A stretch of DNA of 11,321 bases from UBA4416 sp044340865 (GCA_044340865.1 JBIISW010000086.1:1-11321); one strand, 5' to 3'; shown: positions 1 to 7,353, numbered from the stretch's first letter. Made by a program: numbers and translations. The notes: generated by a model from the letters alone, not told the origin.

Positions 1-626
1 CTGCGTTTATTTTCAGCAATAATGATATCGCAAATTTCGGATAAACCTTCTTTTGTAAATATAGTTCCAGTTGGGTTTTGTGGAGAGCATAAAGCTATTA
101 AAGTTGCTTCTTTAATAAAAGGCGCAATATCAGAAGCTCTTGGCATAAAGTTATGTTCGGGCGTAGCTTCAATCACAATGGATTCAGCAAAATTTAAATA
201 AGAATAATGATTGTTGTTCCACGAAGGAACGGCGAAAATGACTTTATCACCAGCATCTACTAATGCTTTGAAAATACTATAAATAAGTGGTCGTGCCCCA
301 CCAGCTATTAATATTTCATCGTTTTTGTAATCTAATTCACCTCTTTCTTTTAATAAATTTGATACAGCATTACGTAATTCAAGCATACCATCGGCTGGAG
401 GATAATTGGTTTGATTATCAAAGTAAGCATCAACAATATATTGTTTTAATTCAACTGGAATTGGAAATTCTTTTGGATTAAAATCTCCAATGGTCATATT
501 GTAGATATGTTCTCCTTGTTTTATTTTTTCATTTACTTCTCCAGCAAGTTTTATAATTTCTGAACCAATAATGTTTTCAGCTATTTTAGAAACTTTAGAT
601 TTTTGAGTTTGAGTTGCGGTGTTCAT
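1..626 (-). CDS. PLP-dependent aminotransferase, fold type I (3' end missing)
   Basis: This is the N-terminal 208 residues of a class I/II aminotransferase, cut by the left window edge. I translated it from the ATG at 626-624. It reads through without a stop. Visible family marks are a substrate-arm region with IGDFNP (46-51), the NYPPADG segment (74-80), a GGARPLIYS cofactor-phosphate turn (109-117), PSWNNNHY (134-141), and the SPQNPTGT motif (181-188) whose Asn contacts the pyridine ring of PLP. The Schiff-base lysine and C-terminal small domain would lie outside the window. In this fold the enzyme transfers an amino group between an amino acid and a 2-oxo acid in the cytoplasm. The substrate cannot be read from this part: aspartate, aromatic or other amino acids are all possible. 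It is separated from the next gene by about 146 bp of AT-rich DNA, so it probably has its own promoter, but I found no convincing one. Confidence 0.9.
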   Translation of the reverse strand, partial: MNTATQTQKSKVSKIAENIIGSEIIKLAGEVNEKIKQGEHIYNMTIGDFNPKEFPIPVELKQYIVDAYFDNQTNYPPADGMLELRNAVSNLLKERGELDYKNDEILIAGGARPLIYSIFKALVDAGDKVIFAVPSWNNNHYSYLNFAESIVIEATPEHNFMPRASDIAPFIKEATLIALCSPQNPTGTIFTKEGLSEICDIIIAENKR

Positions 627-772
627 ACTATTTTTTTTCGAAATTAGAGTTATTGCCTATGAGTTCAAAATAATGTTTAGAACATGATTAATGTTTTAAG
701 TTGAAAAAGAAGTCTTTTTTTTACATGATATTTCAAAATTAATTCTAGTATTTTTTTTAATAAAATGAGTTA

Positions 773-979
773 TTAGATTTTTGAAAATCGTTCAATGAGG
801 TTTCCATTTATCTCTATTCTTTCTATGAACATGGCTTTTGGTCTAACCCAAATGTTATTTGGTTCATCTTGATAGGTTGCTTTATAAACAACCATCTCTT
901 CTAATGTTTCTGAATGCTTAGCAATACCAATAACTTCGTACATATTGCCTTTGTAATGTTTGTATAATCCTAATTCCAT
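773..979 (-). CDS. DUF1653 domain protein
   Basis: A 68-residue protein that is almost entirely one DUF1653 domain. The family pattern is clear: GLYKHYKGNMYEVIGIAKHSET near the N-terminus, then EEMVVYKATY, then IWVRPKAMF and a closing NLIERF. The function is not established; these are small, probably cytoplasmic, single-domain proteins. I chose the ATG at 979-977 because the domain begins right there and it lies 4 bp after the stop of the preceding gene. An in-frame TTG at 1003 would add eight residues (first residue read as Met, then QTIQVKQ) and overlap the upstream gene by 20 bp, which is less likely. The 4-bp gap suggests translational coupling and one transcript with the exported protein upstream of it. 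Confidence 0.85.
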   Translation of the reverse strand: MELGLYKHYKGNMYEVIGIAKHSETLEEMVVYKATYQDEPNNIWVRPKAMFIERIEINGNLIERFSKI

Positions 980-983
980 TTGT

Positions 984-1403
984 TTAACTTGTATGGTCTG
1001 CAATTATGACCCATTTATTTTTTATTTTTTTCCAAAGTAAGGTAAAATGACCACCTACTGGCTTTTCTTTTTTCAGTTCCCATTTTCCTATGATGTAAAT
1101 ATAATTTTTGCCAACTTGAGAGTTTTCTAAAATCGTGAATTTTAATTTTCCCATGGCCTCTTTATTTGGGTATGATTTTTTATAATTGTCTAATGTTTTT
1201 TGCCACCCGTAAGTAATGCCTTTACTTCCAATAAATTTCAAACTGTCATTGTTCCAGTAGTAAGTCATAAAGCCATCAATATTCCCATCATTCCATGCTT
1301 TTTGCTGAGATTGAAGATGACTTAATACTAATTCAATTTGTTTATTTGTTTGGCCTTTACAATATAAGTTAAGTAGTAAAAAGGTAAAAATTAGATGTTT
1401 CAT
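984..1403 (-). CDS. Exported NTF2-like (DUF4440/SnoaL-type) protein
   Basis: A 139-residue protein with an N-terminal signal sequence (MKHLIFTFLLLNLYCKGQ) followed by one NTF2-like cone-shaped domain. The domain shows the usual order: a first helix with QQKAWNDGNIDGFMTYYW, the SLKFIGSKGITYGWQKTLDNYKKSYP segment, and C-terminal strands ending in GGHFTLLWKKIKNKWVIIADHTS. This matches the DUF4440 type common in Bacteroidota. Family members include small-molecule isomerases and many proteins with no known activity, so no reaction can be assigned. The cysteine at residue 15 could be a lipidation site, but Tyr at -1 is atypical, so cleaved periplasmic protein and lipoprotein are both possible. I prefer the ATG at 1403 to the in-frame start at 1478, because the latter would put 25 extra residues ahead of a clean signal peptide. 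It is followed after 4 bp by the DUF1653 gene. Confidence 0.78.
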   Translation of the reverse strand: MKHLIFTFLLLNLYCKGQTNKQIELVLSHLQSQQKAWNDGNIDGFMTYYWNNDSLKFIGSKGITYGWQKTLDNYKKSYPNKEAMGKLKFTILENSQVGKNYIYIIGKWELKKEKPVGGHFTLLWKKIKNKWVIIADHTS

Positions 1404-1466
1404 AGCGATGTAAGTTGAACTTAAAATTACAGAAAAAATACAATTTAAAAATTTAATAAATAACAT

Positions 1467-1497
1467 TTTATATTTCATTTTTAATTAACTAAATTTG
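1467..1497 (+). promoter_or_regulatory. Probable metH promoter (Bacteroidota -33/-7 type)
   Basis: TAAATTTG at 1490-1497 is an exact match to the Bacteroidota -7 consensus TAnnTTTG. A weaker -33 match, TTTA for TTTG, lies at 1467-1470 with the canonical 19-bp spacer. Transcription would start around 1503-1505, about ten bases before the riboswitch P1 stem at 1516, which fits well. This gives a leader of roughly 270 nt. The position relative to the aptamer is the main support. The -33 box alone would not be convincing in DNA this AT-rich. Confidence 0.55.
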
Positions 1498-1515
1498 GAT
1501 CTCGTTCTTTAACAC

Positions 1516-1690
1516 ACTTATTAAGAAAAGCGGAGGGATACGCCCTACGATGCTTTACCAACCCTTTTAGTAATGTTGAGTTTTAAATTTTAAATTTTGA
1601 ATGATTTTTTTCATTTAACATTCAAAATTCATCATTTAAAATTTCCTAAAGAAGGTGGGAATTCGTCTCATTAAACTGAGAAAAATAAGT
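1516..1690 (+). promoter_or_regulatory. SAM-I (S-box) riboswitch aptamer upstream of metH
   Basis: The S-box core can be laid out by hand. P1 is ACTTATT (1516-1522) with AATAAGT (1684-1690). P2a is AAAGC (1527-1531) with GCTTT (1552-1556). P2b is AGGG (1534-1537) with CCCT (1543-1546), within the characteristic GGAGGGA...GCCC...GA sequence. The conserved AACC is at 1560-1563. P3 starts with CCTT (1563-1566) against AAGG (1652-1655). The conserved AAGGTG..AATTC stretch is at 1652-1664. P4 is TCTCA (1666-1670) with TGAGA (1677-1681) around a 6-nt loop. The ligand is S-adenosylmethionine, and binding normally turns the downstream gene off. The location before metH fits, since methionine is the SAM precursor. 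The oddity is P3, greatly lengthened by an AT-rich palindrome listed separately. Exact borders are approximate. Confidence 0.87.
1585..1644 (+). repeat. AT-rich palindrome forming an extended P3 arm
   Basis: A long imperfect inverted repeat lies inside the aptamer. AATTTTGAATG (1593-1603) is perfectly complementary to CATTCAAAATT (1619-1629). Outside it, AAATTTTA (1585-1592) pairs with TAAAATTT (1637-1644). The seven bases CATCATT (1630-1636) are left as a bulge on the 3' side. This gives about 19 base pairs. It resembles the AT-rich palindromes scattered between genes in many Bacteroidota, so it may be a dispersed repeat inserted into the P3 loop, which the S-box fold tolerates. No second copy is present in this window, so the repeat nature is an inference. 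Confidence 0.6.
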
Positions 1691-1698
1691 CGAAACAC

Positions 1699-1731
1699 AT
1701 TAGTTAATTTTAATTAAACATACCAACTAAT
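1699..1731 (+). promoter_or_regulatory. Candidate antiterminator-like hairpin in metH leader
   Basis: ATTAGTT (1699-1705) is complementary to AACTAAT (1725-1731). The 3' arm shares bases 1729-1731 with the 5' arm of the following terminator, so the two hairpins cannot both form completely. The region also contains the self-complementary TTAATTTTAATTAA (1704-1717). A second possible competitor is GGGAATT (1657-1663) in the aptamer, which could pair with AATCCC (1729-1734) with one bulged A. Which of these acts as the switch in the SAM-free state cannot be settled by eye. Confidence 0.4.
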
Positions 1732-1766
1732 CCCTTTCGGCAAATGCTAAAAGGGATTTTTTATTT
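1729..1766 (+). terminator. Intrinsic terminator (attenuator) before metH
   Basis: AATCCCTTT (1729-1737) pairs with AAAGGGATT (1750-1758). The 12-nt loop can itself close as GGC/GCU around AAAU. The stem runs directly into a T-rich tract (1757-1766, one A in it). It ends ten bases before the metH ATG and lies downstream of the S-box aptamer. This is the standard arrangement for SAM-controlled transcription attenuation: SAM-bound aptamer allows the terminator to form and metH is not transcribed. Confidence 0.8.
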
Positions 1767-1775
1767 TATAAAAAC

Positions 1776-4700
1776 ATGAATTCAATACAACAAGAATTAG
1801 AAAATAGAGTTTTGGTAATTGACGGCGCAATGGGTAGTCTAATTCAGCAATATAAATTATCTGAAAAAGATTTCAGAAGTAAACGTTTTGCTGACTGGGA
1901 AAAAGATTTGCAAGGCAATAACGATTTATTATCGATTACTCAACCACACATTATTAAAACCATTCATAAAGAGTATTTAAAAGCAGGCGCTGATATCATT
2001 GAAACCAATACGTTTAGTGGGACTAGCATTGCTATGGCTGATTACGGTATGGAATCTTTGGTGTATGAATTAAACTTTGAATCTGCTAAAATTGCTAAGG
2101 AAGCTATTCAAGAATTTTATGCTGAGTTTCCTGAATTTGCACATATTCAAAAATTTGTAGCAGGTGCAATGGGGCCAACCAATCGTACTTTATCATTATC
2201 ACCAAATGTAAATGATCCAGGTTTTAGAGCTATAACGTTCGACGAGCTTGTTGAAGCGTACACCGAACAAGTACGCGGACTAATTGATGGTGGCGCTGAT
2301 GTGTTATTAATTGAAACTATTTTTGATACATTAAATGCTAAGGCTGCTTTATTTGCTATTCAAAATTACTGCGAATCAATTGACCGTAAAATGCCTGTGA
2401 TGGTTTCAGGAACAATAACTGATGCGAGTGGAAGAACATTATCAGGTCAAACAACGGAAGCGTTTTTAAATTCTGTTTCTCATGTTGATTTATTAAGTGT
2501 TGGTTTAAACTGTGCTTTAGGAGCAAAAGATATGCGTCCGTATTTGGAAGAACTTTCTAATAAAGCACCGTTTTATGTTAGTGCTTATCCTAATGCAGGA
2601 TTACCAAATCAATTTGGCGAATATGATCAGGATGCTCATGAAATGGGACATCAAATTGAAGAGTTTTTAAAAGCGGGCTTTATAAATATAGTTGGTGGAT
2701 GTTGTGGAACAACTCCAGCACACATTAAACGCATTGCTGAATTAGCAAAAAAAGCAACACCTCGAAAGCGACCTGCTCCAGATTCTTTAATGCATTTAAG
2801 TGGTTTAGAACCTGTCACACTTCGCCCTGAAAGTAATTTCATGAATGTGGGTGAACGAACAAATGTAACAGGTTCAAAAAAGTTTTTACGATTAATTAAA
2901 GAGGGTAATTACGAGGAAGCCTTAACAATTGCTAAAGATCAAGTAGATGGTGGCGCACAAGTGATTGATGTAAATATGGATGAAGGTATGCTTGATAGCG
3001 AACAAGCTATGACTACCTTTTTAAATTTAATTGCATCTGAACCAGATATTTCTCGTGTGCCAATCATGATTGACTCAAGTAAATGGAGCGTGATTGAAGC
3101 AGGTTTAAAATGCGTACAAGGAAAAGCAATCGTTAATTCAATTTCTTTAAAAGAAGGTGAAGAAAAATTTATAGAACAAGCTCATAAAATAAAACAATAT
3201 GGTGCAGCCGTTATTGTGATGGCATTTGATGAAGTAGGGCAGGCTGATACATTTGAACGAAGAAAAGAAATTTGTAAACGTGCTTATGACGTATTAGTTG
3301 ATAAAGTTCATTTCCCTGCTCAAGATATAATTTTCGATCCTAATATTTTTCCTGTTGCAACAGGCATGGAAGAGCATCGTTTAAACGCCCTTGATTTTTT
3401 TAATTCAACGAAATGGATAAAAGAAAATTTACCTCATGCCAAAGTTAGTGGTGGAGTAAGTAATGTTTCTTTTTCGTTTAGAGGAAATGATCATGTGCGT
3501 GAAGCTATTCATTCAGCATTTTTATTTCATGCTATCAAAGCAGGAATGGATATGGGAATTGTGAATCCATCTCAATTAGTTATTTATGATGACATTGATA
3601 AGACCCTTTTAGAATTAGTTGAAGATGTTTTGTTAAACAGAAGAGACGATGCTACAGAACGGTTAGTGGATCACGCTGAATCATTGAAAGGAATTGTAAA
3701 AGGAAAGACTGAAAAAGATGAAGCTTGGCGAAAGGGTAGTGTGGAAGAGCGTTTAAGTTATGCTTTAGTAAAAGGATTAGTTGAATACATTGATGATGAC
3801 ACTGAAGAAGCTCGTCAGAAATTAGGAAGACCTTTACATGTTATTGAAGGTCCGTTAATGGATGGAATGAACATTGTTGGAGATTTATTTGGTGCAGGAA
3901 AAATGTTTTTACCACAAGTTGTAAAAAGTGCTCGTGTGATGAAAAAAGCAGTGGCTTATTTAGAGCCATACCTTTTAAAAGAAAAAGAAGATAACGCAAA
4001 AGCTGGTATAGTTGGTGATGGAAGAACAAATGCTGGAAAGATTTTACTAGCAACTGTTAAAGGTGATGTGCACGATATTGGAAAAAACATTGTAGGTGTT
4101 GTTTTAGCTTGTAATAATTATGAAATCATAGACTTAGGGGTGATGGTTTCTTGTGAAAAAATATTAAGCGAAGCAAAAAAACATAACGTTGATATAATCG
4201 GATTAAGTGGATTAATTACACCATCATTAGACGAGATGGTATATGTTGCAAAAGAAATGGAACGTTTAGGGCTTAAAACACCTTTATTAATTGGTGGTGC
4301 CACAACATCTAAAGTTCACACTGCTGTGAAGATTGCACAAAATTATTCAGGACCAGTTATTCATGTCAATGATGCAAGTAAATCAGTTCCTGTGGCAAGT
4401 AGTTTGATTTCAAAAGAACATCGTGATTTGTTTATGGCTGAGGTCAATAAAGATTATGACAGGGTGCGAGAACAAAATAAAAATGCGCAGTCGCAAAATA
4501 AGTTTATTAGTATGACTGAAGCACGCGAGAATAAATTGTCGATTGATTGGAAAAAAACAGAAATACATAAACCAAATTTTGTTGGTACAAAAGTTTTTGA
4601 GGAGTATGATTTAAATGAAATTGCTGAATACATCGACTGGACACCATTTTTCCACAGTTGGGAATTAAAAGGTTCGTATCCAAAAATTTTAAATGATCCT

Positions 4701-5492
4701 GAGCGTGGAATAGAAGCAACTAAATTATTTAATGATGCACAAAGCATGTTAAACAAATTAATTTCAGAAAAATGGTTAAAAGCAAAAGCAGTTATAGGAA
4801 TTTATCCAGCAAACACAATAAATGATGATGATATTGAAGTTTTAGATAATACCGAAAAAAAACCACTTTGCACCTTTCATACCATTCGTCAGCAAACAAA
4901 AAAACCAGCAGGACAGTATAATATTGCCTTGGCAGATTTTATTAAACCTAAAAACATGAGCCTTGAGTCTATCGATGCTACCGACTATCTTGGAACATTT
5001 GCCTTATCAACAGGTTTTGGTATCGACGAGCACGTGGCTCGTTTTGAATCGGATCATGATGATTACAGTGCGATCATGTTGAAAGCTATAGCAGATAGGT
5101 TAGCTGAAGCCTTTGCCGAATTGATGCATAAAAAAGTTCGTACAGAAATTTGGGGTTATGCTAGCAATGAAAATTTTAAGAACGAAGATTTAATTAAAGA
5201 AGAATACGATGGTATTCGTCCAGCACCAGGTTATCCTGCACAGCCTGATCATACGGAAAAATTAACGATTTGGAAATTATTAGATGTTGAAAAAAACATT
5301 GGAATGGCTTTAACAGATAGTTTGGCAATGATACCAACTGCTGCAGTAAGTGGTTTATATTTTTCACATCCACAATCAACGTATTTTGGAATTGGAAAAA
5401 TCAATAAAGAACAAGTTGAAGATTACGCCAAAAGAAAAAAGATGCCTTTTGAAGTTATTGAAAAATGGCTTGGGCCTGTTTTAGGATATTAA
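1776..5492 (+). CDS. metH: Cobalamin-dependent methionine synthase MetH
   Basis: Full-length methionine synthase, 1238 residues against about 1227 in E. coli. It moves a methyl group from 5-methyltetrahydrofolate through methylcobalamin to homocysteine in the cytoplasm. The domains are in standard order. The homocysteine domain (about 1-325) has zinc ligands Cys246 in GLNCALG and Cys309/Cys310 in GGCCGTTP. The pterin domain starts near 352 with MNVGERTNVTGSKKF. The B12 cap and Rossmann domains (about 650-895) carry D764-V-H-D-I-G-K-N, where His766 is the lower cobalt ligand. The SAM-binding reactivation domain (about 900-1235) has RPAPGYPAQPDH from Arg1148. All key residues are present, and all four modules are in one chain. 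The ATG at 1776 follows an A-rich stretch with no clear Shine-Dalgarno. Expression is probably controlled by the SAM riboswitch and terminator directly upstream. No metF or other folate gene is adjacent. Confidence 0.98.
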   Translation: MNSIQQELENRVLVIDGAMGSLIQQYKLSEKDFRSKRFADWEKDLQGNNDLLSITQPHIIKTIHKEYLKAGADIIETNTFSGTSIAMADYGMESLVYELNFESAKIAKEAIQEFYAEFPEFAHIQKFVAGAMGPTNRTLSLSPNVNDPGFRAITFDELVEAYTEQVRGLIDGGADVLLIETIFDTLNAKAALFAIQNYCESIDRKMPVMVSGTITDASGRTLSGQTTEAFLNSVSHVDLLSVGLNCALGAKDMRPYLEELSNKAPFYVSAYPNAGLPNQFGEYDQDAHEMGHQIEEFLKAGFINIVGGCCGTTPAHIKRIAELAKKATPRKRPAPDSLMHLSGLEPVTLRPESNFMNVGERTNVTGSKKFLRLIKEGNYEEALTIAKDQVDGGAQVIDVNMDEGMLDSEQAMTTFLNLIASEPDISRVPIMIDSSKWSVIEAGLKCVQGKAIVNSISLKEGEEKFIEQAHKIKQYGAAVIVMAFDEVGQADTFERRKEICKRAYDVLVDKVHFPAQDIIFDPNIFPVATGMEEHRLNALDFFNSTKWIKENLPHAKVSGGVSNVSFSFRGNDHVREAIHSAFLFHAIKAGMDMGIVNPSQLVIYDDIDKTLLELVEDVLLNRRDDATERLVDHAESLKGIVKGKTEKDEAWRKGSVEERLSYALVKGLVEYIDDDTEEARQKLGRPLHVIEGPLMDGMNIVGDLFGAGKMFLPQVVKSARVMKKAVAYLEPYLLKEKEDNAKAGIVGDGRTNAGKILLATVKGDVHDIGKNIVGVVLACNNYEIIDLGVMVSCEKILSEAKKHNVDIIGLSGLITPSLDEMVYVAKEMERLGLKTPLLIGGATTSKVHTAVKIAQNYSGPVIHVNDASKSVPVASSLISKEHRDLFMAEVNKDYDRVREQNKNAQSQNKFISMTEARENKLSIDWKKTEIHKPNFVGTKVFEEYDLNEIAEYIDWTPFFHSWELKGSYPKILNDPERGIEATKLFNDAQSMLNKLISEKWLKAKAVIGIYPANTINDDDIEVLDNTEKKPLCTFHTIRQQTKKPAGQYNIALADFIKPKNMSLESIDATDYLGTFALSTGFGIDEHVARFESDHDDYSAIMLKAIADRLAEAFAELMHKKVRTEIWGYASNENFKNEDLIKEEYDGIRPAPGYPAQPDHTEKLTIWKLLDVEKNIGMALTDSLAMIPTAAVSGLYFSHPQSTYFGIGKINKEQVEDYAKRKKMPFEVIEKWLGPVLGY

Positions 5493-5493
5493 T

Positions 5494-5527
5494 AAAAAAA
5501 AGGCTATCAATCGATAGCCTTTTTTTT
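5494..5527. terminator. Bidirectional terminator between metH and dnaJ
   Basis: GGCTATC (5502-5508) and GATAGCC (5513-5519) form a perfect 7-bp stem with the 4-nt loop AATC. Eight A lie on the left (5494-5501) and eight T on the right (5520-5527). It therefore works as an intrinsic terminator in both directions, or as a 15-bp hairpin when the A/T flanks pair. It begins one base after the metH stop codon (5490-5492) and overlaps the dnaJ stop codon (5526-5528), so it ends both convergent transcripts. Confidence 0.92.
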
Positions 5528-6668
5528 ATTCAAAATATTCTTTCATTCGATCAAAAAATCCTTTTTCTTTTCTATTTGGATTTGGTTTAAAGTTTTTTGA
5601 TTCTCTTAAGCCCTCTAATATTTTTTTCTCTTCACTAGAAACGGCTTGTGGCGTCCATACATTAATATTAACAAGTAAATCACCATTACCATAAGAATTA
5701 ATGTCAGGTAATCCTTTACCCTTTAAACGTAAGACTTTTCCACTTTGTGTACCTGCTTCAATTTTTATTTTAACCTTAGCGTCTACTGTTGGTATTTCAA
5801 TACTAGTACCTAAAGCAGCATCCACAAAATTGACATAACTATCATAAAATAAATTGCTACCATCTCGTTTTAATAATTCATGTTCTTCCTCTTCAATCAC
5901 AACGAGTAAATCTCCATTTACACCGCCACGAGGAGCTGCATTTCCTTTACCACTTACAGATAATTGCATGCCTTCTGCAACTCCTGCAGGAATGTTTACG
6001 GAGATGATTTCTTCTTCACGCACAATGCCATCACCGTGACAGGTGTTACATTTATCTTTTACTATTTTTCCTTCCCCATTACAAGTGCTGCAGGTTACTT
6101 GAGTTTGCATAGCACCTAAAAATGTTTGTTGTGTACGTGTTTGAACGCCATGTCCATTACAAGATTTACAAGTCTCAAATTGACCGTTTTTACCGCCGGA
6201 ACCTTTACATGTTTGACAACTTACAAATTTGTTGACTTTTAATTTCTTTTCTACGCCTTTTGCAACTTCACTTAAATTTAACTTCACTTTAATTCTAAGG
6301 TTAGAACCGCGTGCTACTCTTCTACCACCACCTCCGCGCTGTCCACCAAATCCACCTCCACCAAAAATATCTCCAAAATTACTGAAGATATCATCCATAT
6401 TCATTCCGCCACCATAATGACCACCTCCGCCACCAGCAGCTCCACCAACTCCAGCATGTCCGTATTGGTTATAACGCTGTCTTTTTTCGGGGTTACTTAA
6501 TACTTCATAAGCTTCTGCAGCTTCTTTAAACTTTTCCTCAGCAGCTTTATCATCTGGATTTTTATCTGGATGGTATTTAATTGCCAGCTTACGGTATGCT
6601 TTTTTTATTTCATCATCACTAGCACTTTTGCTCAACCCTAGTATTTCGTAAAAATCTCTTTTGCTCAT
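5526..6668 (-). CDS. dnaJ: Chaperone DnaJ (type A Hsp40)
   Basis: Type A J-protein of 380 residues, the usual length. It delivers unfolded clients to DnaK and stimulates DnaK ATP hydrolysis in the cytoplasm. The J domain (about 4-70) has HPD at 33-35. A Gly-rich linker follows (about 71-118), here very rich in Gly runs with few Phe, and containing DDIF and DIFGG. The zinc domain has all four CxxCxGxG repeats: CQTCKGSG (151-158), CKSCNGHG (167-174), CSTCNGEG (193-200) and CNTCHGDG (207-214). The C-terminal client-binding domains follow, with DALLG-type sequence (here VDAALGTSIEIPT) and a final LKGKGLP region. It lies 57 bp after grpE on the same strand, so the two are probably cotranscribed. 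Its stop codon sits inside the bidirectional terminator shared with metH. No dnaK is in the window. Confidence 0.98.
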   Translation of the reverse strand: MSKRDFYEILGLSKSASDDEIKKAYRKLAIKYHPDKNPDDKAAEEKFKEAAEAYEVLSNPEKRQRYNQYGHAGVGGAAGGGGGHYGGGMNMDDIFSNFGDIFGGGGFGGQRGGGGRRVARGSNLRIKVKLNLSEVAKGVEKKLKVNKFVSCQTCKGSGGKNGQFETCKSCNGHGVQTRTQQTFLGAMQTQVTCSTCNGEGKIVKDKCNTCHGDGIVREEEIISVNIPAGVAEGMQLSVSGKGNAAPRGGVNGDLLVVIEEEEHELLKRDGSNLFYDSYVNFVDAALGTSIEIPTVDAKVKIKIEAGTQSGKVLRLKGKGLPDINSYGNGDLLVNINVWTPQAVSSEEKKILEGLRESKNFKPNPNRKEKGFFDRMKEYFE

Positions 6669-6725
6669 TATAATATAATCTTTCTAATTGTTTATTAGGA
6701 ATGTTATTTTGCTTTTGATAATAGT

Positions 6726-7277
6726 TTAATTTCCAACGATTACTTTAGCAAATCGGATGACTTTATCTCCAAGTTTATATCCTTTTTCGATATCATCAAC
6801 AACCTTTCCTTTCATATCTTCACTCGGTGAAGGGATATGAGTAATAGCTTCCATCACATCAGAGTTAAAAGGATTACCAACACTGTGCATGGCTTCTAAG
6901 CCTTTACTGGTGCATGAAGCGATTAACTTATTATAAATTAAAACCATTCCTTCTTTAATTGGCGTAGCATCTTCAACTGTTTCATTAGCCTTGATGGCTC
7001 TCTCAAAGTCATCAATCGTTGGAATAATAGCTTTAAAAACATCTTCACCTGCAGAACGAATAATATCTGATTTTTCTTTGATTGTTCTCTTGCGAAAATT
7101 ATCAAACTCTGAGTATAATCTTAAGTAACGATCGTTTAATTCTGCTATTTTTGCTTCATAGTCAATAGGTTGTTCAATCGTAGTTTCAGGTGTTGTTTCA
7201 GTTTCCGTTTCAGAAGTATCTAAATTAGTTTCTAATGTATTTTCTTCAGCGTTATTTAGAGTTTCGTTATTTTCCAT
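6726..7277 (-). CDS. grpE: Nucleotide exchange factor GrpE
   Basis: A 183-residue GrpE, which releases ADP from DnaK and resets the DnaK-DnaJ folding cycle. Residues 1-38 form an acidic, Thr/Glu/Asn-rich tail typical of Bacteroidota GrpE. The long dimerising helix follows (about 40-100), with YSEFDNFRKRT (55-65) and IIPTIDDFERAI (85-96). The C-terminal beta domain has NPFNSDVMEAI (135-145) and ends in the signature region KGKVVDDIEKGYKLGDKVIRFAKVIVG split here as 157-170 and 171-182. It is the first gene of a grpE-dnaJ pair. The 212 bp upstream hold two inverted repeats, but no CIRCE element (the HrcA operator). Confidence 0.97.
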   Translation of the reverse strand: MENNETLNNAEENTLETNLDTSETETETTPETTIEQPIDYEAKIAELNDRYLRLYSEFDNFRKRTIKEKSDIIRSAGEDVFKAIIPTIDDFERAIKANETVEDATPIKEGMVLIYNKLIASCTSKGLEAMHSVGNPFNSDVMEAITHIPSPSEDMKGKVVDDIEKGYKLGDKVIRFAKVIVGN

Positions 7278-7328
7278 GATTTATAAATTATATTACTGTT
7301 TTATCAATTAGTTTGCCATTTATCAAAA

Positions 7329-7353
7329 CACGAAAAATTGTCAGTTTTTCATG
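7329..7353. promoter_or_regulatory. Imperfect inverted repeat upstream of grpE
   Basis: CACGAAAAA (7329-7337) and TTTTTCATG (7345-7353) are inverted copies with one mismatch, around the 7-nt centre TTGTCAG. Read from grpE it sits about 52-76 bp before the ATG, a position where an operator or promoter-overlapping site would be expected. As RNA the arms could also pair over nine positions using one G-U pair. No T-tract follows on either strand, so it is not a terminator. Whether it binds a heat-shock regulator is unknown. Confidence 0.35.

Noticed and set aside
287..481. Open frame on the plus strand across the left edge
   Set aside because: It lies antisense to the aminotransferase, has no recognisable motif and a composition expected from reading the opposite strand of a coding region.
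704..722. Hairpin AAAAAG/CTTTTT followed by T on the plus strand
   Set aside because: It has only one G-C pair in a 6-bp stem, and no gene ends just upstream on the plus strand; for the minus-strand DUF1653 gene no extra T-tract follows the stem.
984..1478. Longer form of the NTF2-like protein starting at 1478
   Set aside because: The extra 25 residues precede a complete signal peptide and would create a double hydrophobic N-terminus; the ATG at 1403 is the better start.
1404..1500. TATTTTTT on the minus strand as a -7 box for the NTF2-like gene
   Set aside because: It deviates from TAnnTTTG in the conserved final G and has no -33 partner at the right distance; expected by chance in such AT-rich DNA.
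2651..2842. Minus-strand open frame inside metH (with similar ones at 3841-4053, 4118-4303, 4454-4756, 4507-4719 and 5194-5379)
   Set aside because: All lie wholly inside the well-supported metH gene, without family motifs or upstream signals; they are shadows of its reading frame.
5854..6039. Plus-strand open frames opposite dnaJ, including the Pro-rich one at 6229-6417
   Set aside because: The Pro/Ser-rich sequence is simply the reverse complement of the glycine-rich region and zinc domain of dnaJ.
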